Of a DNA stretch of 33,511 bases, positions 28,601 through 33,511 are shown in pieces; positions within the stretch are counted from its first letter, which is position 1; every line of letters starts with the position of its first letter. Location of the stretch: the NCBI RefSeq assembly GCF_004000765.1, contig NZ_BILW01000055.1:1-33511 (forward strand). The letters run 5' to 3'. The stretch comes from Paenibacillus chondroitinus NBRC 15376 (GTDB lineage: Bacteria > Bacillota > Bacilli > Paenibacillales > NBRC-103111). The notes beneath the pieces were generated by a model. The model searched no databases, was not told where the DNA came from, and worked only from the letters and a program-made list of their open reading frames with translations. A program made the translations under genes and the position numbers.

Positions 28601-30095
28601 AGTCCCAAACATCGTCAAGCGAATCCTGTTTGTGGATTTCGTCTGTATCCCACAGCCAAGTTTCTGTACGCGTATCAAAACGCAGCCATTTTTGAGCATA
28701 GAGCGTCTGTACGAATTGCTTCATATACAGGGGATTGCCGGCAGTCTTCTGGAAAATCGCTTCAGCCAGCGACCGCCCCTTGGACGCTTCCAACTGTAAC
28801 GTTTGGCGCAGAAACTGCTCTGTTTCGAGTAACGTTAAGGAAGAAAGCATAATCCGCCGATGGTCAAATTCCGCCCGATGCTGATGACTTAACCAATGTC
28901 CAGGCTGCATGTCTTTGTCACGATAAGCGAGTATACATAAGAAATACCCTAGATCCCGACTTTCTGACATGCTGCGAATAAAATCCAACGTAGCTGCATC
29001 GGCCCAATGCGCATCATCAAGAAACAAAATAAAAGGTGATCTTTTCCCAGCAAACGTACGAATCATCACTTGAAAAGCAAAATGAAGCCGGTTTCTAGAC
29101 TCTGCCCACGGCAATGTCTCGGCATCCGGCTGCTCGCCGATAATCAGGTGCATGTTCGGAATAATCTCTGCCACAATGCCTGCATGATCACCAAGTGCCG
29201 TAGTCAGCTTGTCTTTCCACCGTGATAACTGTTCCGCACTCCCTGAAAGGAGCCGATGAATGAGTTCTTGAAAGGCTTGAGTCAGCGGTGCATACGGGAC
29301 TTCCCTAATGAGCGGATCCGCTTTCCCCGAAATAAAATAACCTCTCTCTTGCTGCTGCGATCTGTACCATTCACGAATAAGCGTCGTCTTCCCGACGCCT
29401 GCGCCTCCGCTAACGACAGCAAACGCCGTCTTCCCGTTCAAGCTTTCAGCATAAGCGTCAGTTAAGAGCGTCATTTCCTGATCTCGTCTGCTCAGAAAAA
29501 TTGGCATTCGCAAAAGGCCTGCAAAGTCCTTGCTTCCCAGTGCAAATGCTCCAATAACGCCATTATGTTCCCATTCACTTCTACATGTTTTCAGATCATA
29601 TAAAAGACCATAAGCACTCTGATACCGTTCTTCAGGTGCTTTGGCCATCAGCTTGATGATGATGTCGCCGATCTGCTGCGGTATGCGGTGATTTACCTCA
29701 CTGGGATGCGGGGGGCGTTTAGCCAAATGAGCATAAATCCATTCCGTCGGCTCATCCGCTTGATACGGAAGCTCTCCCACCAGAAGCTCGTAGTAGATTA
29801 CCCCTAGGGCATACAAGTCCGTGCGTGCATCCGTGTCCCGCTTCAGCCGACCCGACTGTTCCGGCGCACGATACGCCCAGAATGTTTCGGGCACATCACT
29901 GCTCAGAGTGATCCTGAGTGAGTCTTCAATTAATATCGTTTCCGGGCTCAAGCGGCGATGAACATGGTCTGCGTTGTGCAAAGCCATAACCTCTTCCGTG
30001 ATGCCTTCTGCGATAGACAAAAAAACAGATATTTCTCCTTGCTGCTCTTGCCAATATTTATGAAGAGGGACGTTCAGCCTGTTATTCGTTACCAT
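25653..30095 (-). CDS. Large regulator: pseudokinase C-lobe, STAND/AAA ATPase, TPR-like region, GAF, LuxR HTH
   Basis: From ATG 30095 (GGGGAGG five bases upstream; an in-frame ATG at 30173 lacks such a site) the protein has 1480 residues. Residues about 20-175 are a protein-kinase C-lobe without an N-lobe: the catalytic loop reads VHRRLSPETI where active kinases have HRDLKPEN, no DFG is seen, yet YRAPEQ and the DLYALGVIYYELL helix are kept. The ATPase follows, with Walker A SGGAGVGKTT near 227 and Walker B FILFLDDAHWAD near 355. A long helical TPR-like region spans about 620-1180 and a GAF-like domain about 1232-1380. A LuxR HTH (LTEREKDVMQLMVKGLSNPE onward) is at about 1417-1477. The tail makes it a MalT-like DNA-binding regulator. 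Its signal is unknown; targets may be the neighbouring surface-protein genes. Confidence 0.85.
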   Translation of the reverse strand: MVTNNRLNVPLHKYWQEQQGEISVFLSIAEGITEEVMALHNADHVHRRLSPETILIEDSLRITLSSDVPETFWAYRAPEQSGRLKRDTDARTDLYALGVIYYELLVGELPYQADEPTEWIYAHLAKRPPHPSEVNHRIPQQIGDIIIKLMAKAPEERYQSAYGLLYDLKTCRSEWEHNGVIGAFALGSKDFAGLLRMPIFLSRRDQEMTLLTDAYAESLNGKTAFAVVSGGAGVGKTTLIREWYRSQQQERGYFISGKADPLIREVPYAPLTQAFQELIHRLLSGSAEQLSRWKDKLTTALGDHAGIVAEIIPNMHLIIGEQPDAETLPWAESRNRLHFAFQVMIRTFAGKRSPFILFLDDAHWADAATLDFIRSMSESRDLGYFLCILAYRDKDMQPGHWLSHQHRAEFDHRRIMLSSLTLLETEQFLRQTLQLEASKGRSLAEAIFQKTAGNPLYMKQFVQTLYAQKWLRFDTRTETWLWDTDEIHKQDSLDDVWDLMLDKLPNQAGSVLRMAACIGHSFDLHTLAAICLQSPEQVMEQLEPALTEGLVLPDRERERWHRLNRAADFSLLDSADPNVWFVFIHDTIRQAAYDAVTAEEKEKIHVGIGRYQWGLQLNDKPDDPMYTALNHFMLGQNQLTDREEKRLVAEMALQASRKARKSAAYLSAVTYLTFGTGLLTEMDWEEHHALTYDLYMERMQAEVLCGHLETGELIFEQLVAHSHTRLEELRTYAVKLELDINRGNAREAFHVGVQLLSRLGIELPKQVGADRRQKELSQTRRLLREGIAKKLDAERREETSPLQLAILQLLPLVARASSFVDMNLFVVIICRSIRLMLEHHAANRFPEIIAIFASYISSEEGRHKEGCELSEAARDLGDATHSPVKAKLAFIYALSHFWRMSAQETWPLFKEAHRLSLASGDMYYAGFSLRGMNFSLFFGGHLEELHEFCQVQGGAFYKKDPFLMKSFTLYQQFAKCLKGETADRLTLNDDAFDEESFLHSMSPAETRIGLVFEYYICKIQLLYIFGSYQEAAELWEQTEHSERYYKYHSHLPEGMLYGFLAISAVYRDLSTTQQESADGKMRSMLGQMRKWSELGPSHFLPKMLLMKGEAARLKGRWEQALTCYDEAIDAARENGYTHLEAISCELAGKLLLAIGKKKFAKTYLLDAYHGFKVWGANEKCLQLRERFSDLFERSSEDGRVWEQDLKLTRESAQTDYKDGSEEPSVEVERDMFKKAAARLTQAYGFEQLLGHYLVTLMENAGAAKGFWIVNKAGDLWIEAEHDINRNISKSGHSASLESCFDLPISVIRFVARTKQPLVLEDAHLDDLFAWDPYIRSVRPRSMICLPVQQLDRLAGIVYLENEAVTGAQASQRLELMQMMSAQLAVLNRFASEGTVVKTEPLVMDTGKPKLDTSLLTQSLTEREKDVMQLMVKGLSNPEIAQRLELAVGTVKNITLSIYGKLQVNRRTQAVAKAKDWNIWE

Positions 30096-30191
30096 TACTG
30101 CCTCCCCTGTGCGTATCCATAACAAGTTGTTTTTTATAAGCAAATTATATGATTTCCCCCCCTGCCAAAGCAATCAGATTCCTCGAATCGC

Positions 30192-30806
30192 CTACTTGGG
30201 TCCAAATACTGGTGCTAATCTGGATGTAGACAACTGCTCGCCTAAACCGAAATATTCGCAAAAATTCATGATCATCGGCTTCCACCGTGCCGGGTCGATA
30301 TAATTGGGATGGCCTTCCACCTGCAGTTGTTCATCGATGTGAACCCGGACAATGCGCACCTCCATGGCAACCAGAGAGCTAGGCTGCTCAAACGGATGTA
30401 CAGCTTGCAGCATCGCCTCCAGCTGAACAGGACATTCCAGAACCCGTGGAGCCCCGACCTGATGTGAGGGCACCGGTGTCAATCCAGCAATGCCGAACTT
30501 ATCTCCTTCATACCGATAACCGCGCTCAGCCTTACTTTCGGGAACCGGATTGCTGCCCGTTAGCAACGTCAATTGTTCAATGGCGGGTATAAGATCGATC
30601 GATGGCAAATTCAACACACATTGTTGCGTGCGAATCAGGTTTTCGACGGTTTGCGACCTGCTGCTCATCCCTAACATGCAAGACTGATTTAACCACCAGC
30701 CAGATGACATTGGAGCCAGATTAGAAGTACCGTCCTGATTTAAAGTGCTAATTAGAATAACCGATGTGCCAAAGTACATAATTTTCGGATCAATTACGGT
30801 ATGCAA
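30192..30806 (-). CDS. Flavin-reductase-like FMN-binding split-barrel protein
   Basis: The 204-residue protein matches the flavin reductase-like family. It opens with MYFGTSVILISTLNQDGTSN, continues NLAPMSSGWWLN and SRSQTVENLIRTQQCVLNLP, and carries the later core VLECPVQLEA; these are the usual FMN-contact and strand regions. Members use or carry FMN, some reducing flavin with NAD(P)H and some acting on small substrates; this one's substrate is unknown. The start is a TTG at 30806: AAAGGAGAT lies 9 bases upstream, and the first in-frame ATG (codon 10) has no ribosome site and would cut conserved residues. It appears monocistronic: a terminator precedes it, its own promoter candidate lies at 30869-30897, and 96 bases separate it from the regulator gene. 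Confidence 0.85.
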   Translation of the reverse strand: MHTVIDPKIMYFGTSVILISTLNQDGTSNLAPMSSGWWLNQSCMLGMSSRSQTVENLIRTQQCVLNLPSIDLIPAIEQLTLLTGSNPVPESKAERGYRYEGDKFGIAGLTPVPSHQVGAPRVLECPVQLEAMLQAVHPFEQPSSLVAMEVRIVRVHIDEQLQVEGHPNYIDPARWKPMIMNFCEYFGLGEQLSTSRLAPVFGPK

Positions 30807-30868
30807 CGCTTATCTATCTCCTTTGACATTTCTTAATTTGCGTAAACCGGCAAAGGCGCCAGGACCTC

Positions 30869-30897
30869 ATTGTAGCAAAAGGATTGCGCAAAAATAA
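30869..30897 (-). promoter_or_regulatory. Candidate extended -10 promoter for the flavin-reductase-like gene
   Basis: On the minus strand TGCTACAAT (TGn plus TACAAT at 30869-30874) lies 17 bases after a weak -35, TTATTT (30892-30897). Transcription would start near 30862, giving a leader of about 55 bases. Its place between the upstream terminator and the TTG start fits. Confidence 0.45.
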
Positions 30898-30935
30898 GAC
30901 GGTTCGAAGATGACAGCAAGATTTCGAAACCGGGC

Positions 30936-30963
30936 AAAAAAGCATAGCGATGAGTCGCTATGC
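30936..30963 (-). terminator. Intrinsic terminator of the aminotransferase-like gene
   Basis: A perfect 9-bp stem, GCATAGCGA with TCGCTATGC, around a 4-base loop is followed on the minus strand by six T residues. It lies 21 bases after the stop at 30985, the textbook position. Confidence 0.92.
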
Positions 30964-30984
30964 TTGATGTGCATTTAGATGAGA

Positions 30985-32349
30985 TTATGCAAGTTCGGCG
31001 ATGCTTTTTTCCAGAATATCCAGGGCTTCATTGAGCTGATCTTCCGTAATGATCAAAGGAGGTGATAGCGTCAGAACATTTCCCTTGGACACTTTGAAAT
31101 TAAGCCCTCTGCCCAAGCAGCTATACATGACGCGCTCGGCCTCTTGTACGGCAGGTTCCTTACTCACACGATCGGTTACGAGCTCGACAGCAACAAGCAA
31201 ACCGATTTGACGAATGTCTCCAATAAGAGGATACGTCTCCATCATGCTTTTCAAACGCTTCGCCATAAGCTCGGCCATACGGCTCGCATGCTCCAGCAAG
31301 TTCTCTTCCTCGATGACTCGGATCGTCGCCAGACCGGCAGCAGCTCCTACCGGCGATTTCTCATGCGTGTAATGCCCGATCGACATTTGCTGTGCTTTGT
31401 TCAATTCTTCCTTCACGAGTAAAGCCGCCATCGGGAATACGCCGCCGCCCAAGCCTTTGCCCAGCACCATCATGTCGGGTTCGATCCCGTAATGCTGGTA
31501 AGCGAACATTTTCCCTGTGCGGCCAAAAGCCGTTGCCGTCTCATCAACGATCAACAAAGCGCCATAGCGGTCGCAGAGCTCACGAAGCTTTTTATAGTAT
31601 GCGACAGGCGGAATCTGCACATCCGTATTTCGAATGGTTTCGATGACAACGGCACCAATCTCTCCGTCTTGTTCGAGGACATACGCTATAGGCTTCAAGC
31701 ATAGGGAGTGCGCTTCATCCTGACAGTCAAACACACACCGGTACGAGTTAAAAGGGATCACATGCTCAGCGCCTGGAAGCAGCGGACCTAAGCCACGGCG
31801 GAAAGCTCCTTCACCGCCTACGGATATTGCATCCAGCGATGCTCCGTGAAACGCTCCCCACATCGACAATGTTTTGTATTTGCCGGTTACTGCGCGCGCA
31901 AGCTTAAGCGCCATGCCGATCGCGGATGTCGCTCCTGGCGCGAAGAGAACTCGTTGCAGGGCTCCGTCTGTTAAAGCTACTAATTTATTAGCAAGCTCGA
32001 TGGCAGGCAAATTCGTATATCTTCTCGTACAGAAGGATAGCTGGTCCAACTGCTGCTTCACGGCTTCAATAACAGCCGGATGGCCGAAACCAAGCTGATG
32101 CACGTTATTGCCATGGAAGTCCATGATTCTGCGGCCTTGGCTATCTTCGACATAAATTCCTTCACAGGAGGAGAGTACATTCAGACAAGGTGTAGACAAC
32201 GTTTGGTGTAAAAAGACATCCTCATCCTCTTGCAAATGAGCTCGTGCTGCTTCATCAATTTGAGCGGCCCACCATTCACTCCTTGCTTCCGTTAAATTAA
32301 TATCGCCTTCCGTTTTCATGAATGCTTGCTGCTCTTGTTTGGTTGGCAT
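30985..32349 (-). CDS. PLP-dependent class III aminotransferase-fold enzyme, probably (R)-1-hydroxy-2-aminoethylphosphonate ammonia-lyase type
   Basis: The 454-residue cytoplasmic enzyme has the class III fold. Landmarks are the substrate-side motif MDFHGNNVHQLGFGHP (about residue 77), AFHGASLDAISVGG, the PLP-ring aspartate in IVDETATAFGRTG, the Schiff-base lysine in VLGKGLGGGVFP (about 295), and the late GHYTHEKSPVGAAAGLATI. The opening GDINLTEARSEWW together with FLHQTLSTPCLN and FHGNNVHQ matches, from memory, the PbfA group, which removes ammonia from a hydroxylated aminoethylphosphonate to feed phosphonate breakdown. No phnW, phnX or phnA neighbour is in the window, so the context neither supports nor excludes this; an ordinary transaminase remains possible. 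GAGGTGA lies 4 bases before the ATG, and a strong terminator follows. The fold is firm, the specific activity moderate. Confidence 0.85.
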   Translation of the reverse strand: MPTKQEQQAFMKTEGDINLTEARSEWWAAQIDEAARAHLQEDEDVFLHQTLSTPCLNVLSSCEGIYVEDSQGRRIMDFHGNNVHQLGFGHPAVIEAVKQQLDQLSFCTRRYTNLPAIELANKLVALTDGALQRVLFAPGATSAIGMALKLARAVTGKYKTLSMWGAFHGASLDAISVGGEGAFRRGLGPLLPGAEHVIPFNSYRCVFDCQDEAHSLCLKPIAYVLEQDGEIGAVVIETIRNTDVQIPPVAYYKKLRELCDRYGALLIVDETATAFGRTGKMFAYQHYGIEPDMMVLGKGLGGGVFPMAALLVKEELNKAQQMSIGHYTHEKSPVGAAAGLATIRVIEEENLLEHASRMAELMAKRLKSMMETYPLIGDIRQIGLLVAVELVTDRVSKEPAVQEAERVMYSCLGRGLNFKVSKGNVLTLSPPLIITEDQLNEALDILEKSIAELA

Positions 32350-32453
32350 ATGTTCACCTCTAGTTGGATTTGGTTGTTTCTATATGGACATCTTACACTG
32401 GGTTTGTCATCATAATGTTAAATGCAGTTTAATTTTGTGCGTTTAATTTGTTT

Positions 32454-32610
32454 TTATTTGTTTTTGATTGTTAACAGGTCTATGCCATGCTCCTCGGCAT
32501 GTTTAACGGTAGAAATTCCGGTTACTCCAGCAACTGGCAAGAGATCAACGACTTCGTTGGGTAGAGCGAAGTGAATTTGCGCGGCACGGACGCGTTGTAG
32601 GATATGCGAG
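32454..32610 (-). pseudogene. Possible C-terminal remnant of an unidentified gene
   Basis: One minus-strand frame reads as ordinary protein over its last 45 or so residues (AAQIHFALPNEVVDLLPVAG, then KHAEEHGIDLL, stop at 32454). Going upstream, the same frame enters a hairpin and then a hexamer tract that translates as Trp/Arg repeats, which is not protein-like. This suggests the tail of a gene whose front part was displaced by repeats. I do not recognise the family, and a chance open frame is possible. Confidence 0.3.
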
Positions 32611-32631
32611 GCATTGGATGAGATCCAATGC
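32611..32631. other. Perfect 9-bp-stem hairpin
   Basis: GCATTGGAT and ATCCAATGC flank a 3-base loop. No T-run follows on either strand, so it is not a clear terminator. It abuts the hexamer tract and starts a stretch of about 800 bases that is dense in palindromes. Confidence 0.75.
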
Positions 32632-32677
32632 CAATGCCAACGCCAACGCAAACGCCAACGCAAACGCCAAAGCCAAG
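32625..32677. repeat. Degenerate hexamer tract
   Basis: Eight consecutive 6-base units of the form CCAATG, CCAACG, CAAACG or CCAAAG, then a partial unit. All ORFs crossing it translate to low-complexity dipeptides (Leu-Ala, Trp-Arg). It resembles a decayed microsatellite and has the same period as the coding repeat at the left edge, though a different unit. Confidence 0.85.
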
Positions 32678-32695
32678 TAACGGCCATTGCCTTCT

Positions 32696-32943
32696 CTATG
32701 CTGCACTTTGTGCAACATAGAGGCCTCAGATCGGCCAACGCTGGCTTCTACGTTGTACAAACTACAACGTAAAGGGCAGAAAAAGGCGGTTTTCACGCTG
32801 TTTTGATTGAATTCATTGCACTTAGTGTCACTTAGTGCAATGAAGATCGGGGTGATGGGGTTTTAAGCAGTTCTATGTTGTATAAAGTGCAATAGAACTG
32901 GGAGCGAGTGGCTGTGGCGTGAAGCGGTGAGGCGGCGTGGTTT
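32696..32943. repeat. Multi-palindrome tandem repeat, copy 1 (248 bp)
   Basis: First of three direct copies. It contains four dyads: 32696-32720 (11-bp stem with one mismatch, TTT loop), 32749-32771 (TACGTTGTA / TACAACGTA, 5-base loop), 32812-32844 (TTCATTGCACT arms) and 32869-32899 (AGTTCTAT arms). All but the last carry a core like TTGCAC...GTGCAA or TTGTA...TACAA. This copy is 10 bp longer than the others because the third dyad's centre holds a 10-base duplication (cttagtg twice). No protein is credible here; the 350 bases before and about 570 after are also gene-free. Confidence 0.9.
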
Positions 32944-33181
32944 GAATGCTGCACTTTGTGCAACATATAGGCCTCAGATCGGCCAACGCTGGCTTCTACG
33001 TTGTACAAACTACAACGTAAAGGGCAGAAAAAGGCGGTTTTCACACTATTTTGATTGAATTCATTGCACTTTGTGCAATGAAGATCGGGGTGATGGGGTT
33101 TAAAGGAGTTCTATGTTGTATAAAGTGCAATAGAACTGGGAGCAAGTGGCTGTGGCGTGAAGCGGTGAGGCGGCGTGGTTT
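32944..33181. repeat. Multi-palindrome tandem repeat, copy 2 (238 bp)
   Basis: Nearly identical to copy 1. Its dyads are at 32946-32966, 32997-33019, 33060-33082 (TTCATTGCAC / GTGCAATGAA, TTT loop, perfect 10-bp stem) and 33107-33137. It follows copy 1 with no spacer. Confidence 0.9.
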
Positions 33182-33410
33182 GAATGCTGCACTTTGTGCA
33201 ACATAGAGGCCTCAGATCGGCCGCCGCCGGCTTTTACGTTGTACATAGTACAATGTAAAGGGCAGAAAAAGGCGGTTTTCACGCTGTTTTGATTGAATTC
33301 ATTGCACTTAGTGCAATTAAGATCGGGGTGATGGGGTTTAAAGCAGTTCTATGTTGTATAAAGTGCAATAGAACTGGGAGCGCGTGGCTGTGGCGTGAAG
33401 CGGTGAGGCG
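33182..33410. repeat. Multi-palindrome tandem repeat, copy 3 (about 229 bp, diverging at its end)
   Basis: Third copy, with dyads at 33184-33204, 33233-33256, 33298-33320 and 33345-33375. In the second dyad several bases differ from copies 1 and 2, yet pairing is kept and even lengthened (TTTACGTTGTAC / GTACAATGTAAA, one G-T pair). The copy stops matching near 33410, after GTGAGGCG, where a different sequence leads into the 36-bp repeats. Confidence 0.88.
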
Positions 33411-33429
33411 AAGCGATTGGTCACTTGAC

Positions 33430-33511
33430 GCGAGGCGAGCGTGCTGAGCACTATGGTTACTCGGTGCGAGGCGAGCGTGCTGAGCACTATGGTTACTCGG
33501 TGCGAGGCGAG
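33430..33511. repeat. 36-bp direct tandem repeat running off the right edge
   Basis: Two identical 36-base units (33430-33465 and 33466-33501) and 10 bases of a third abut with no spacer. Each contains the near-palindrome GTGCTGAGCAC. Since 36 is a multiple of three, two plus-strand frames stay open through the units (for example RGERAEHYGYSV per unit), so a coding repeat beyond the edge is possible but unsupported. Confidence 0.93.

Noticed and set aside
25653..30095. Active serine/threonine kinase
   Set aside because: The catalytic Asp and Asn, the DFG motif and the whole N-lobe with the ATP-binding Lys are absent.
32545..33282. Three similar small ORFs (minus strand, starting MKTAFFCPLRC or MKTAFFCPLHC) as a gene family
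   Set aside because: They are the same repeat unit read three times. They run through palindromes, lack ribosome sites, and their ends differ only by where the repeat breaks.
33430..33511. Short regular direct repeats as a CRISPR array
   Set aside because: The 36-bp units abut with no spacers and no cas-like gene is in the window.

Overview
The window looks like a chromosomal segment of a Paenibacillus-type Gram-positive bacterium (Paenibacillaceae). This rests on family knowledge: a LplA/LplB/YtcP-type sugar ABC importer with no ATPase gene, an AraC regulator with a membrane sensor half, S-layer homology (SLH) domains, DNRLRE modules on a secreted lyase, strong AGGAGG-type ribosome sites, and intergenic palindromic repeats of a style I associate with Paenibacillus genomes. 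No marker gene fixes the species. Every credible gene lies on the minus strand, so the window is best read from right to left.

Right end (33511 to about 32450): no intact gene. It holds a 36-bp direct repeat running off the edge, three tandem copies of a 238-248 bp unit each carrying four palindromes, a degenerate hexamer tract, a 9-bp-stem hairpin and a possible gene remnant. Next come a PLP-dependent class III aminotransferase-fold enzyme (32349-30985, probably the phosphonate-related PbfA type) with a clear terminator, and a flavin-reductase-like protein (30806-30192). A large regulator follows (30095-25653): a kinase-like C-lobe without catalytic residues, a STAND/AAA ATPase, a TPR-like region, GAF and LuxR HTH, closed by a terminator.

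Middle (25450-13950): a two-gene unit with 11 bases between genes, encoding two giant secreted proteins. The first has about nine Ig-like repeats plus a DUF5011-like domain and no visible anchor. The second has three C-terminal SLH domains and should bind the cell wall. A terminator at 13915-13941 closes the unit.

Left part (13816-1): a carbohydrate-use locus. The AraC/YesN-like regulator is split by a frameshift near 13340. Downstream lie its terminator and a cluster of four short inverted elements, then an apparent operon: solute-binding lipoprotein, a stem-loop, two permeases, a cytoplasmic heparinase II/III-family lyase, a secreted multidomain heparinase II/III-family lyase with three DNRLRE modules, and the start of another secreted protein with an Asn-Ser/Asn-Thr repeat linker cut by the window edge. 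A simple model is that the secreted lyase cuts a uronate-containing polysaccharide at the surface, the importer takes up oligosaccharides using a shared ATPase encoded elsewhere, and the cytoplasmic lyase finishes depolymerisation. The substrate cannot be read from the sequence.
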